64,000 nucleotides of DNA from Acidobacteriota bacterium (GCA_023410055.1 JAEYQK010000060.1:1-64000); one strand, 5' to 3'; counted from the first letter of the stretch, positions 9,551 through 19,200 are shown. A program made the numbers and translations. Notes: generated from the letters alone by a model not told the origin.

Positions 9551-11691
9551 GCTTCTTCTCCGACGAGCGAACGAACGAACTTAGGGAACTCTTTTTTGAG
9601 AGCGCGCAGGAATTGTTGCAGGTTCTCAACGAGGAGGGCCTTGAGCTCGAGAAGCGCCCCGGGGACAGTGAAGTCATCCGCAGTATTCGCCGCACAGTTC
9701 ACACTCTCAAAGGGGACTCTGCCGCTTGCGGCTATAAGGAATTGAGCGAACTGGCGCACGAGTTGGAAGACGTGCTCACTCCCGATCTGGCTAAGCGCGA
9801 CGGTGCGGAAGTTGTGCAAGTCGTGCTCAGCGCGGCCGACATCTTCGACTCGATGTTGCAAGCTTATCGAGGGAATATCCAGCCACCGGCGGGAGATCCT
9901 CTGCGCGAGCTGATCAAGGGATTAAAGCAAAAGCCATCCGATCACGGCGGGCGTACGTTTACTCCCGCGTTTGCGTGGACCGAGTATGACCGTCTGGTGA
10001 TTCAGCAAAACAGCAACGGCAGAGCAACATACTGCGTCGGCGTCGAGTTGGACCCGCAGTGCCTGATGAAATCGGCCGCCTTTCAGATGATCTACACGGT
10101 TTTGAAAGAAGCCGGGACGATCCTGGCCTCGCACCCTGAAGAAGCTGGCTCCTGCGAGAATCTGACTTCTGTCGAGGCGGTTATTGCGAGCGAGCAGTCG
10201 CCCGAATGGATAATAAAGAAGTGCCGAATTCCCTCAATCTCATCGGTAGTTGTGGTGAAACCGTACGGTTCAGCACCCGCTTCCCCGCTCCAGGACACAC
10301 AATTGGGAGGCGCATTAGCTGGACTGCCTGATCTCAAGGTTGAGTCCGTTCTCGAAGCGCCCGTCGCTGTGTCCACGAAGCATCCGGCGGAGGCGGAAGA
10401 TGTTCATCAAGGCGGCGCGGCACCAGTAGTAACAGCCACCGAGAACATATTGCGCGTGGATGCTGAACGAATCGACAACGTTCTGAACCTGGTAGGGGAA
10501 CTGATAATCGGAAAGTCGATGTTGCACCAGGCGATTGCCGAATTCGGCAAACGCTTCCCCAAAGATCCTCTCCGGAATAAGTTCGCGGATATGATGGCTC
10601 TTCAATCACAGGCCCTCAATGAACTTCAGCGGTCCGTGATGAAGATCAGGATGGTGCCGGTCGAGCAGCTTTTCCGGCGATTCCCGCGCATTGTGCGCGA
10701 TGTTGCCAAGTCCCGGTCCAAAGACGTCATCCTTGAAACGGGAGGCGCTGAGACTGACCTCGATAAGAGTGTACTCGACGCTCTGGCCGAACCAATGACG
10801 CACCTGATACGCAACGCAGTCGATCATGGAATCGAAACGCCGGCGGAACGAGTTGCAGCAGGAAAGCCCGCACAAGGGAGGGTTCGCCTGGATGCCTATC
10901 ATCACGGAAATCAGGTTGTGATCGAAGTCTCCGATGATGGCAAAGGAATCGACCCGCAAAAAATCATAACTAAGGCGATAGCCACAGGAATTGTGAATGC
11001 CGAAAGCGCGGCTCGTTTAACCGACGGCGAGATTTTGGAGTTAATTTTCCAGCCAGGGTTCAGTACCGCCCAAGAAGTCACTGAGATATCCGGCCGCGGC
11101 GTCGGACTTGACGTAGTGAAGACGGTTTTGGAACGCATGAAAGGGTCCGTTGCGGTACAGAGTCGTATTGGAGAGGGAACGAAATTCCTGCTCAAAGTAC
11201 CGCTTACGCTCGCTATCATCAGAGCACTGCTGTTTAGAGCTGCCGAGCGCCTGTACGCGGTTCCAATCAGCTCAGTGCTGGAGATCACGCGGGCTCGCGA
11301 CTCCGAAATCCATCGGGTGGATGGTCACGAAGTGCTGAACTTGAGGCAGGACATCATTACACTCGTCCGCCCAAACAGACTCGCCCGGAAGAATGGAAAC
11401 GGAGCGAAGGGATCCGGCAGAATGTTCATCATTGTCGTATCTCTGGTGGATCGAAAGTTCGGCTTGGTGGTGGACAAAGTTGTTGGCGAGGCGGAGTTAG
11501 TGATTAAGGCACTGGATGATCACGTCATTTCAACAGACTTGGTCAGCGGTGCTTCAATTCTAGGTGATGGGACAGTCGTGCTTATTCTTAACGTAGCAGC
11601 CCTTGTGGAAAGATTGGGAAGAATCAAGGATTCTTCAATGCGCGATGCTGCAGATGAGACCAATCCTGAGGCGATGAGGGCACAAGTATGA
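9547..11691 (+). CDS. cheA: Chemotaxis histidine kinase CheA
   Basis: 714 residues starting at GTG within the cheR stop. The N-terminal Hpt domain carries H52 in RRTVHTLKGDSA. A poorly conserved region (about 130-290) follows, then the P3 dimerisation domain (IDNVLNLVGELIIGKSML), the P4 ATPase (HLIRNAVDHGIE, DDGKGID, GRGVGLDVVK) and a C-terminal P5 CheW-like domain (ALLFRAAERLYAVPISSV). There is no fused receiver. It phosphorylates CheY and CheB in response to the MCP. Ends in an ATGA overlap with cheB. Confidence 0.96.
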   Translation: MSFFSDERTNELRELFFESAQELLQVLNEEGLELEKRPGDSEVIRSIRRTVHTLKGDSAACGYKELSELAHELEDVLTPDLAKRDGAEVVQVVLSAADIFDSMLQAYRGNIQPPAGDPLRELIKGLKQKPSDHGGRTFTPAFAWTEYDRLVIQQNSNGRATYCVGVELDPQCLMKSAAFQMIYTVLKEAGTILASHPEEAGSCENLTSVEAVIASEQSPEWIIKKCRIPSISSVVVVKPYGSAPASPLQDTQLGGALAGLPDLKVESVLEAPVAVSTKHPAEAEDVHQGGAAPVVTATENILRVDAERIDNVLNLVGELIIGKSMLHQAIAEFGKRFPKDPLRNKFADMMALQSQALNELQRSVMKIRMVPVEQLFRRFPRIVRDVAKSRSKDVILETGGAETDLDKSVLDALAEPMTHLIRNAVDHGIETPAERVAAGKPAQGRVRLDAYHHGNQVVIEVSDDGKGIDPQKIITKAIATGIVNAESAARLTDGEILELIFQPGFSTAQEVTEISGRGVGLDVVKTVLERMKGSVAVQSRIGEGTKFLLKVPLTLAIIRALLFRAAERLYAVPISSVLEITRARDSEIHRVDGHEVLNLRQDIITLVRPNRLARKNGNGAKGSGRMFIIVVSLVDRKFGLVVDKVVGEAELVIKALDDHVISTDLVSGASILGDGTVVLILNVAALVERLGRIKDSSMRDAADETNPEAMRAQV

Positions 11692-12797
11692 CCAGGCAGA
11701 CAGTCCGAGTTCTGGTCGTCGACGATTCTGCCCTGATGCGGAAGCTGATCCCGCAGATCATAGAACGGGATCCTTCTATTCATGTGGTTGGGACCGCTAT
11801 CGATGGCGAGTTTGCGCTGAAGAAGATCACCGAGCTCAAGCCGCATGTGATCACACTTGACCTTGAAATGCCCCGGATGGGTGGCATGGAAACGCTCAAG
11901 GAGATCATGCGGAAGCATCGGTTGCCAGTGATTGTGGTGAGCGCCCACAGTACGGAAGGCGCATCATCCACGTTCAAGGCACTATCGTTGGGAGCTTTCG
12001 ACTTCGTCACAAAGCCCAAAGACGCCGCGTCGGCACACATGGACGCAATTGCCACCGAGCTGATCACAAAGATCAAGGTGGCGGCCCAGACTCGTTTCCC
12101 ACAGTCGCCGAGCTCAATTCCCTCTTATCAAATGGACACCCCCATTCGCCCCGTAAAGTTTGAAAACGGGACGGTTAGGCCCAGAACTGGCGGGATACCG
12201 AACAAGATCGTGGCAATCGGGGTTTCAACGGGGGGTCCCAACGCGGTTCAATACGTCTTGTCCCAGTTACCGCCCGACTTCCCGGGATCGATTGTGATTG
12301 TGCAGCACATGCCGGAAGGTTTTACTGACATGTTTGCCAAGCGTCTAGACGAATGTTGTGCGATCGAGGTGAAAGAAGCACAGTCAGGTGACCTGCTGGT
12401 TGCTGGCCGCGCCCTCATTTGCCCAGGCAATAGGCATATTCGCGTCAAACGGATGCCACTCGGTGATATCGTAGTCCTTTCAGACGAAGACAAGGTGAAT
12501 GGTCACCGGCCGTCAGTGGATGTCCTTTTCCGATCGGTAGCAAGCGAGTTCGGACCGTTTGGCATGGCGCTGCTAATGACGGGAATGGGTGATGACGGAG
12601 CTGACGCCATGGGTGAGATCAAGGCTGCCGGCGGACTCACGGTAGCCCAGAGTGAAGATTCCTGTGTTGTTTTCGGAATGCCCAAAGCAGCGATTGAGCG
12701 TGGTTTCGCAAGCCGCGTCGTTTCGCTTGACGCGCTGGCAAACACGCTACAGGTTCAGTGTGGCGCTCAGCGCAGTGCAAAGGTTTCAAGATACTAG
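11688..12797 (+). CDS. cheB: Protein-glutamate methylesterase CheB
   Basis: 369 residues: an N-terminal receiver with D58 in VITLDLEMPRMGG, a variable linker (about 130-170), and the methylesterase domain with catalytic S180 in GVSTGGPNAV, H207 in VQHMPEGFT and D303 in MGDDGADAM. It removes receptor methyl groups, activated by CheA. Coupled to cheA by an ATGA overlap. Confidence 0.96.
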   Translation: MTRQTVRVLVVDDSALMRKLIPQIIERDPSIHVVGTAIDGEFALKKITELKPHVITLDLEMPRMGGMETLKEIMRKHRLPVIVVSAHSTEGASSTFKALSLGAFDFVTKPKDAASAHMDAIATELITKIKVAAQTRFPQSPSSIPSYQMDTPIRPVKFENGTVRPRTGGIPNKIVAIGVSTGGPNAVQYVLSQLPPDFPGSIVIVQHMPEGFTDMFAKRLDECCAIEVKEAQSGDLLVAGRALICPGNRHIRVKRMPLGDIVVLSDEDKVNGHRPSVDVLFRSVASEFGPFGMALLMTGMGDDGADAMGEIKAAGGLTVAQSEDSCVVFGMPKAAIERGFASRVVSLDALANTLQVQCGAQRSAKVSRY

Positions 12798-12848
12798 GCT
12801 TTCCCCCTCAGGAGACTGAGGAGGGCTGGTTACTCGGAGGAGTGGTTT

Positions 12849-13289
12849 ATGGAACAGTTTCCGGCTTTGCTCCGCAGCAAAGACCGTCAACCGGTGCGAT
12901 ATCTCGTGGTGGACGATTCGGTCTTTGCCCGGAAAAACCTGACTAAAATGATAGATATGTTCGGCGGCCAGGTGGCGGGCGAGGCGGGTGACGGCTGCAC
13001 CGCCATCACCGAATATGACCGGGTCACCCCCGACATCGTTTTGATGGATATCACGATGCCGCAGATGGAAGGAATTGAGGCGGCGGATCGGATCGTTCGT
13101 CAGCACCCGGACGCAAGGGTGGTTATGGTTTCGTCGGTGGGATATCAGGAGAACATTGTTGCGGCACTGCAGAAGGGTGCGCGACACTTTGTCCAGAAAC
13201 CGGTGAAACCTGAGGTTCTTTACGAGGTTATCAAGTATGTCATGGGCGAGGATGGGATCACCGCCGATGGCGCAGGCGCCGGAGCGTAG
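12849..13289 (+). CDS. cheY: CheY-type response regulator
   Basis: 146 residues, single receiver. VVDDS supplies the acidic pocket, D67 in IVLMDITMPQMEG is the phosphoacceptor, SSVGYQ supplies the Ser/Thr switch and VQKPVKPE the lysine. A ten-residue N-terminal extension and a Gly/Ala-rich tail flank the domain. GGAGGAGTGG precedes the ATG. No flagellar motor gene is in the window, so the output (flagella, type IV pili or another process) cannot be assigned. Confidence 0.9.
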   Translation: MEQFPALLRSKDRQPVRYLVVDDSVFARKNLTKMIDMFGGQVAGEAGDGCTAITEYDRVTPDIVLMDITMPQMEGIEAADRIVRQHPDARVVMVSSVGYQENIVAALQKGARHFVQKPVKPEVLYEVIKYVMGEDGITADGAGAGA

Positions 13290-13292
13290 TCT

Positions 13293-13793
13293 ATGCGGAT
13301 GGATTTGATTCAGCCTTTCATAAATGCTGCTGACGCGGTGCTCGCGCAAAGCCTGAACTGCAGTACGTCGATCAACGATGTGGCCATGAGCGAGGATGCC
13401 TACCGGCGCAAGGGTATCGCTGCGCGTATCGCCGTGACTGGCGATATCGAAGGCCGCATCATACTCGACCTCGAACCCGATATGGCAACGAAGGTTGCAA
13501 GTGCGCTTGCTGGGTATGAGGTGTCGCAAACAGACGAACTGGTTCACGAAACGATCTCAGAGCTAGCAAATCTCGTAATCGGTAACGCGGTAACCAGCCT
13601 CAACGATCAGGGCTACCAGTTCAAGGTACACCCGCCCGAATTCCACACTGACGAAGAGGGAGCTAAGAGTACCGAGGACACGGAGGCGCTTGTCATGTGC
13701 TTCGGTACACCGGTCGGATCGGTATTCATGAACATTGCGATGCACTACAATCGCCGTCGGCGAATGGAAAAAGACTCTGTGCCAGCCGACTGA
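13293..13793 (+). CDS. cheX: CheX-like CheY-P phosphatase
   Basis: 166 residues matching the CheC/CheX/FliY fold. The helix ETISELANLVIGNAVTSL contains the E-x2-N signature whose acidic residue and asparagine attack CheY-P in CheX. Only one such helix is seen, as in CheX and unlike two-site CheC. The N-terminus MDLIQPFINAADAVLAQ is also CheX-like. It follows cheY by three bases, which fits a dephosphorylation role. It is the last gene before the terminator. Confidence 0.85.
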   Translation: MRMDLIQPFINAADAVLAQSLNCSTSINDVAMSEDAYRRKGIAARIAVTGDIEGRIILDLEPDMATKVASALAGYEVSQTDELVHETISELANLVIGNAVTSLNDQGYQFKVHPPEFHTDEEGAKSTEDTEALVMCFGTPVGSVFMNIAMHYNRRRRMEKDSVPAD

Positions 13794-13813
13794 ACTGTTC
13801 CAAGCACGAAAAA

Positions 13814-13841
13814 ACGGGCGGGGATTCCCGCCCGTTTTTTT
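13814..13841. terminator. Strong intrinsic terminator, possibly bidirectional
   Basis: ACGGGCGGG (13814-13822) pairs perfectly with CCCGCCCGT (13827-13835) around a four-base loop and is followed by seven Ts; on the other strand it is followed by a run of Ts (AAAAAA before the stem). It ends the chemosensory operon and could also stop the leftward propeller gene. Confidence 0.93.
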
Positions 13842-13867
13842 GTGTGCAAGTCCGAAACTGGCTGTTG

Positions 13868-15541
13868 CTATTGTGGGACCGTTGCAAAGCTAGGTCGCTG
13901 ACGTGGGCAGCTCCGCGGCGCTCCTATCTCCATCCATGTCACCCCACCATCCGTGAAGGTACAACCCGCGGTAGTGCAGAATGCTGGATCGCTAGCCCCG
14001 CTCTTCCCCGCGACGGTAGCGCGATAGGCGTGTCCATTCGAACTGCGCGGGACCATTGGCGCGTTGACGAGGTAATTGAAATCCGGCAGCCACGGCTGCG
14101 GTGTATCGATGGTGCAGTTCATGATGTCTTGGAATGGCGCAACGATCGTAAAAGGTGCTCCATTGTTATCTTTTAGGAAGGAGTTGGTGGATGTGGTGAT
14201 GATGTTGGTGCCTGGCTGCTGAATGATGACGGTCGATCCCGCAGGGGCACTCGGGTCTGGGCTGGGGATGACCGACGGATCATGATTAACGACGTAGACC
14301 TTCGTTCCATCCGGACTGGAGACTATGTCGCGTGGTCCAGCCCCTTTGTAGTCGGCAAATGTACTGATGCCGAAGTTATTCGCATCAATCGACGACACGG
14401 AAGCGCTACTTCCGCCGCTAAGCACGTATCCTCGGCTCCCGTCGCTAAGTACGGTTACCGCCAACGGCGCCCCCGGCACATGCACCGTAGCTAGTACCGG
14501 CATCGTTGAATTGGAGGCGAGTTGGCTCGTATCAAAAACCGTGACCGTACCGGCAGCGCTGCTCGTGACCCAGAGTCTCTGGCGTCTTGCGTCGTAAAAC
14601 ATCGGATGACTTGGCGGAAGATCGGAGGCCGGGCTGGGCGTTGCACCGAAGCTTGCCGAAAGAATCAGACTGTCCGTACTCGTCTTCACCACCCCGACGG
14701 TATTGTTGGCGCGATTCAACACGAAAAGGAGGCTGCTATCGGGAGTAGCAATGGCGTAGACGGGCGATGCAAACCCGGCGATATTGGCTATGCGCGTGCG
14801 GTCAAGCTGTGCGAAGCCGGTAACGGTTCCGCTGCCCTCATTCACCACATAGACCTTCGAGGAATCCGGCAATGCCACCGCCATCACAGGATTTTTATCC
14901 ACTTGGTAAGCTTGGATGAAGGTGTTGTTGGTAACGAATGCCATTACGCCAGGTCTGTTCCGATCAACCGAAGTACAGACAGTACCCGAGAGCGTTCCAC
15001 ATGCCGGCATTGTAGCAAATACTAAAGTCTGCACTATCGAGGCGATGGAATTGACTGGGGCAACATCGATGGTATTCGAAGTTGTAGTGTCAACTTTGGC
15101 CGAGACCGTAGACGGCATGGATACAGTAAGCGTAGTTGACCCGGATGAAGCTGCCGAGTAGTTAGACAGAGTGTTGCTGCCGCGATTCGCGGTGTACACG
15201 ACCCCGGCACTGCTCAGTATCGCGGTCCACGGATTCTCTCCGACGACATGATTGCCACTATTTACGTCGCCTGCAATGTCGATATCGGTAGTACTACCCG
15301 GACAGACCGTATCCGGACCAGAGCTGTTTGTTTCATCGCAGGGCGTTCCGTCCGGAATCGACGAATGATTGACATGCACTCCCTGGTTGCCGACCACGAC
15401 CGCGCCCTGAGCCTGTGGGTCACCGCCAGGAGTTGGCAACGGTATTACCACAGGACGATAGGTTTCGCCACAACCCGTCAACAACAGGGCTGCAACAAAG
15501 GCGACAAAGATAACACTCGCGCGAATGATTCTCATCGGCAC
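13868..15541 (-). CDS. YncE-like beta-propeller lipoprotein
   Basis: 557 residues. The N-terminus is a lipoprotein signal with lipobox LLTGC, so the mature protein should be lipid-anchored. The body contains repeated blades of the YVTN/YncE type: AILSSAGVVYTANRGSNTL, ALPDSSKVYVVNEGSGTV, TPDSSLLFVLNRANNTV, SDGSRGYVLSGG and SPDGTKVYVVNHDPS. The C-terminus (about 490-557) looks different, with Cys pairs and the segment FTDGGVTWMEIG, as in acidobacterial and phage-associated secreted proteins. Propeller ligand unknown. It converges on the che operon across the shared terminator. Confidence 0.8.
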   Translation of the reverse strand: MPMRIIRASVIFVAFVAALLLTGCGETYRPVVIPLPTPGGDPQAQGAVVVGNQGVHVNHSSIPDGTPCDETNSSGPDTVCPGSTTDIDIAGDVNSGNHVVGENPWTAILSSAGVVYTANRGSNTLSNYSAASSGSTTLTVSMPSTVSAKVDTTTSNTIDVAPVNSIASIVQTLVFATMPACGTLSGTVCTSVDRNRPGVMAFVTNNTFIQAYQVDKNPVMAVALPDSSKVYVVNEGSGTVTGFAQLDRTRIANIAGFASPVYAIATPDSSLLFVLNRANNTVGVVKTSTDSLILSASFGATPSPASDLPPSHPMFYDARRQRLWVTSSAAGTVTVFDTSQLASNSTMPVLATVHVPGAPLAVTVLSDGSRGYVLSGGSSASVSSIDANNFGISTFADYKGAGPRDIVSSPDGTKVYVVNHDPSVIPSPDPSAPAGSTVIIQQPGTNIITTSTNSFLKDNNGAPFTIVAPFQDIMNCTIDTPQPWLPDFNYLVNAPMVPRSSNGHAYRATVAGKSGASDPAFCTTAGCTFTDGGVTWMEIGAPRSCPRQRPSFATVPQ

Positions 15542-15733
15542 TCCGCCGTCTCAAAGTACGTATCCACCAAGATTGACCTGAAATAAGGATTCTAAATGGT
15601 TTACCACTGACGCGCTACCCTCAACAAATTCGTTGGGTTTCATGTACGAACACTGATCTGCCCTGAACGTTGCGGTGTCAGCAAACCTTCGAGAGTCTCT
15701 GTGCATCAGCTAGCAGTCTCTGGAGTTTTTAGG

Positions 15734-16606
15734 ATGCCAGCTTCGGTTTGGACCGGTTACCTGACTTTCGGCTTGATTTCAATGCCTGTGCGGCTATTTT
15801 CGGGCGCACGAGGCGAACACGTGTCATTTCACATGCTCCATCGCGACGACCACGTGCGTGTGAAGCAACAGCTCATCTGTCCGGCGGAAGAAAAGGTCGT
15901 AGAACGGGATGAGATTGTAAAGGGATACGAGTATCAGAAGGGCGAGTACGTAATCATTGAACCGGAAGAGATCAAGAAGATCGAGCCAAAGACCGCGAAG
16001 TCCATGGAGATACTGGAGTTCGTGAAATCCGCGGAGGTGGATCCGATCTATTTCGAATCTTCCTACTACCTTGTGGCGGAGGAGGCAGGGCGCCGTCCTT
16101 ATGCTTTGTTAGCTAAGGCTCTGGAAGAAACCGAATACGTCGCGATAGCGAAGCTGACGATGCACAACCGCGAATACACCGTAATCCTAAGACCATTTCG
16201 CGGGGGCATGATGCTCCACACGATGTACTACAAGAACGAAGTTCGAGAAGTGGAAAGCTTCGGCAAAGTCGATGCCGAGTTACGCGAGGCAGAGGTCAAA
16301 GTCGCGCACCAGTTGATCGAAGCGCTCGCCGCACCGTTTGAGCCGGAGAAGTATCACGACACCTTTGAAGACAATCTGAAGAAGCTCATTCAGGCGCGAC
16401 TTGAAGGGCAAGAGGTTACGGAGGTTGAAAAACCGAAACGTGTCGCCCCAACAGTCGATCTGATGGCCGCACTCAAGGAGAGCCTGGCACAAATGCCGAA
16501 GAAGCCTCCTCAGAGGGTCGAAGCACTCGAAGAAGCATCGAGTGTGGACATGACTCCGAAGAAGACGCCGGCATCCGCCAAGAGAAGCAAAAAGAAGGTG
16601 GCCTGA
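15734..16606 (+). CDS. ku: Non-homologous end-joining protein Ku
   Basis: 290 residues beginning with the family's typical ASVWTGYLTFGLISMPVRLF. I chose the ATG at 15734, with GGAG eight bases upstream, over an in-frame start 33 bases earlier. The ring core (HMLHRDD...RVKQQLICPAE, KGYEYQKGEYVIIEPEEI) is complete. The C-terminal tail is lysine-rich (KKTPASAKRSKKKVA), as in Ku proteins with extended DNA-binding tails. It binds DNA ends and normally recruits LigD; no ligD is in this window. Confidence 0.96.
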   Translation: MPASVWTGYLTFGLISMPVRLFSGARGEHVSFHMLHRDDHVRVKQQLICPAEEKVVERDEIVKGYEYQKGEYVIIEPEEIKKIEPKTAKSMEILEFVKSAEVDPIYFESSYYLVAEEAGRRPYALLAKALEETEYVAIAKLTMHNREYTVILRPFRGGMMLHTMYYKNEVREVESFGKVDAELREAEVKVAHQLIEALAAPFEPEKYHDTFEDNLKKLIQARLEGQEVTEVEKPKRVAPTVDLMAALKESLAQMPKKPPQRVEALEEASSVDMTPKKTPASAKRSKKKVA

Positions 16607-16667
16607 TCTTTGCCGCGGAGACGAATGCTCTTCCTTTATCGACGGATATTCTGTACTCTCAATCGGC

Positions 16668-17486
16668 GTGGGGCACTCTAGGCACACGAATGCCGTTTTA
16701 AGAATTAGTGGGTTTGCCTGCGTGTTGCTGGCTCAAACTCAACTGAATGCGAGTACGCTTGGCCGCCAGACGGTGGACCTGCTGCTTCATCGCGCGCCAT
16801 CAGCCTCGCTTCTTACCCTTCTGTTCGCAACGATTGCTGCCCGACTTCATTTCGTCACCATCGGAGGCGCGATCGCCGGATCATTTCTCTCGATCGTCAT
16901 CTATGTCTCTGCGGGGCCGGGTGGCTTCGCCGCTCTCGGGATGGTTTTCGCGTTAACAGCCGCAGCCACTCGAATCGGCTACGCGCGTAAGGAGCGTCTG
17001 GGAGCACACGAACAGAAAACAGGCAGGCGCGCCATGCAAGTACTGGCAAATCTGTCGCTGGCAGCCCTGTTCAGTCTATTGTCCATCACCCTTGCGCGAC
17101 CGTGGCTGCTGATCTGCGCTACAGCGGCCCTGGCAGAGGCTGCTTCCGACACAGTGTCGAGTGAATTAGGAGAGGCCTGGGCTGACCGAGTCTACCTAGT
17201 GACGACGTTCAAGCACGTGGCTTTAGGAACCGATGGGGGAATCAGTTTGGCTGGCACTCTAGCAGGACTCGCAGCATCGGTAATCGTGGCGTGGGTATCT
17301 TACATGTTTCACGTGGTTCCGCGGTATGGGGCCGTGCTCGCAGCTGGAGCGGCGTTTCTAGGAACCTTCGTGGATAGTCTTCTAGGCGCGACGATGGAAC
17401 GGCGCGGATGGCTAAACAACAATGCGGTCAATTTCTTGAGCACGGGCGCGGCCGCCGGGTTAGCAGCCGCTCTGCTCGCGATCTGA
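16668..17486 (+). CDS. DUF92 family integral membrane protein
   Basis: 272 residues, hydrophobic throughout with about six to seven membrane segments. It carries the DUF92/TMEM19 signatures ATAALAEAASDTVSSELG and TDGGISLAGTLAGL, plus FVDSLLGATMERRG near the end. The family includes plant phytyl-phosphate kinase VTE6; the bacterial activity is unproven, though prenyl-phosphate kinase is possible. The GTG start is uncertain because no clear ribosome binding site precedes it. Confidence 0.82.
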   Translation: MGHSRHTNAVLRISGFACVLLAQTQLNASTLGRQTVDLLLHRAPSASLLTLLFATIAARLHFVTIGGAIAGSFLSIVIYVSAGPGGFAALGMVFALTAAATRIGYARKERLGAHEQKTGRRAMQVLANLSLAALFSLLSITLARPWLLICATAALAEAASDTVSSELGEAWADRVYLVTTFKHVALGTDGGISLAGTLAGLAASVIVAWVSYMFHVVPRYGAVLAAGAAFLGTFVDSLLGATMERRGWLNNNAVNFLSTGAAAGLAAALLAI

Positions 17487-17493
17487 ACCCTCG

Positions 17494-17655
17494 CTACTTC
17501 TGTTCGACTGCCCTGACAAACTCCCACTGTCCGCGACCACACTTGTTGTTGCAGATCGGTAGTTCCTGCCCTGCATCGAACTTGGCCGGCAACTTACAAA
17601 CGCTGCACCAGTAAATCCCCGTTTTTTCAGCCTGTGTACCCGGTTTTTGTGCCAT
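17494..17655 (-). CDS. 53-residue zinc-ribbon-like protein
   Basis: MAQKPGTQAEKTG followed by YWCSVCKLPAKF and ICNNKCGRGQWEFV: two Cys pairs (C-x2-C and C-x3-C) spaced as in a small zinc ribbon or rubredoxin-like knuckle. The ATG at 17655 is preceded by GAGGA, which supports it over a start eight codons earlier. It ends eight bases from the stop of the DUF92 gene, convergently. Function unknown. Confidence 0.6.
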   Translation of the reverse strand: MAQKPGTQAEKTGIYWCSVCKLPAKFDAGQELPICNNKCGRGQWEFVRAVEQK

Positions 17656-17750
17656 TTCGAATGATTCCTCGCAGCGCAATACGCGCCTTTATGATTTTCG
17701 TGCGTATTTCAATGGTAATCGCTGAAGACGATTCAGGGAATTATTTTCAG

Positions 17751-18380
17751 CTAGGTGATGTTCAACTTCCAGAAGAGATAACTGATGGATTCTCGCGTGA
17801 CTCCCACAAATCGGTCCCAGCTGTCGCGAGGAACGGATCCTGTTCGAGGCGCAGCGTAAACGACTATGCCTTGCGCTCTCATCATCTGCTTGACGCGAAA
17901 CATGTGGTACGCATCGCTGACCGCCACAGCGTCTTTGATTCCGTTGGTGCGCATGATAGCAGCGGTACGTTGCGCCTGCTCGGCGGTGTTATCGGTTTGG
18001 GTCTCGGCAATGAGGTTGCGATCAGGAATTCCCCGCGCAATCAGGTAGTCTCGACCGACCGAGCCTTCGTTGTATACGGGATCGCCGCCAGCACCCCCGG
18101 TAACGATGACAATCGGAGCAGTACCGCGAGCGAAGAGGCTGTAGGCGTGATCAAGGCGCGCACGAAAAACAGGCGACGGCCGTCCAGCGTATTCTGCAGC
18201 ACCAAAGACGATGATGGCTCCTGCCGGGCGTGTCTCATCGACCTCCGCCTCTCGTGCGACACGGATCGACGTTATCACTAGAAATGCTGCCGTTGCTAGC
18301 AACAACAGCAAGAACAGACGGACTATCCAGCTTCTCTTTTTGGGCTTTCTGTCTTGTTTGGAAATCGCTGCCTGAATCAT
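17751..18380 (-). CDS. YdcF/SanA family (DUF218) membrane-anchored protein
   Basis: 209 residues. Basic N-terminus, one membrane anchor (about residues 20-40, LFLLLLLATAAFLVITSI) and a DUF218 domain with GAIIVFGAA, IVTGGAG, NTAEQAQRTAAIM and VSDAYHMFR. The ATG at 18380 overlaps the stop of the upstream tsaC in an ATGA; a longer frame to 18446 lies inside tsaC and is unlikely. Family members are linked to envelope and peptidoglycan metabolism (SanA, ElyC), but the substrate here is unknown. Confidence 0.85.
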   Translation of the reverse strand: MIQAAISKQDRKPKKRSWIVRLFLLLLLATAAFLVITSIRVAREAEVDETRPAGAIIVFGAAEYAGRPSPVFRARLDHAYSLFARGTAPIVIVTGGAGGDPVYNEGSVGRDYLIARGIPDRNLIAETQTDNTAEQAQRTAAIMRTNGIKDAVAVSDAYHMFRVKQMMRAQGIVVYAAPRTGSVPRDSWDRFVGVTRESISYLFWKLNIT

Positions 18381-19033
18381 TTGCTCCCGAGTGCTTCCGC
18401 GATCTCCTGCGAAGATATGGCGCCTTCGCGCTGAATGCGCCAGCAAGGCTGACCAATCTCGTCAACTGTAAGATCCACGATTGTGGATGCCACTGAGCGA
18501 GGAGAAGTACCGCCATCGACAATGAGGCCGATGCGATCGGCGAGTTGATCGCGAACTTCGTTCGCCGACGTGCATTCGGTCGCCCCACTGAGATTCGCTG
18601 AGGTCGCGGTGATCGGCACGCCAGCTTGGCGAATGACAGCCATCGGGATCTCGGCAGCAGGCACACGGATGGCGATGTTGCCGGTATTTGCGGTCACTTT
18701 GAGGGGCAGTCGCGGCGCGGCCTGGACGATCATCGTCAGTGGCCCCGGCCAGAAGCGTCGTGCCAGTGCATAGAACTCCTCAGGCAGTGGTTTGGCCAGA
18801 TCTTCAGCCTGATCTATGCTCCCGATCAGCAACGATAGAGGCTTGTGATGCGATCGCGACTTGATTTCGTAAACCCGATCAACGGCGCGCAAATTGTAAG
18901 GGTCAGCCGCGAGTCCGTAAAACGTATCGGTCGGCATGCCAAGAACTTGGCCGTTGCGTATCTGCTCGGCGACATACATCACGAGCGAACATTCAGGGTT
19001 TTTGCTGTCGATCTTGATGATTTCGGGCGCCAA
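18377..19033 (-). CDS. tsaC: L-threonylcarbamoyladenylate synthase (YrdC/Sua5 family)
   Basis: 218 residues, single YrdC domain without the extra Sua5 C-terminal domain. Typical motifs: GMPTDTFYGLAADP, KSRSHHKPLSLLIG, FWPGPLTMIV, IAIRVPA and ITATSANLSGA. It makes threonylcarbamoyl-AMP from threonine, bicarbonate and ATP for t6A37 modification of ANN-decoding tRNAs. Coupled by an ATGA overlap to the YdcF-like gene. Confidence 0.92.
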   Translation of the reverse strand: MAPEIIKIDSKNPECSLVMYVAEQIRNGQVLGMPTDTFYGLAADPYNLRAVDRVYEIKSRSHHKPLSLLIGSIDQAEDLAKPLPEEFYALARRFWPGPLTMIVQAAPRLPLKVTANTGNIAIRVPAAEIPMAVIRQAGVPITATSANLSGATECTSANEVRDQLADRIGLIVDGGTSPRSVASTIVDLTVDEIGQPCWRIQREGAISSQEIAEALGSK

Positions 19034-19200
19034 TCGAATTCCTCGCTTGAGGCTAGGCTGTACCCATCGGAACCGGTGGGGACAGCCAAAACGTGAAAAT
19101 TAGCATAGCACGGAGCAGTCCGCAACCTCAGTAACGAGTTATCGTGGCGCAAATCCCCCGTGAGCCTAAAGCGTGGCGACACTGAGGCTTGCGGTGTACG

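Noticed and set aside
12786..13547. A 253-codon ORF antisense to cheY and cheX
   Set aside because: High-GC shadow of two well-supported genes; His/Arg-rich composition without domains.
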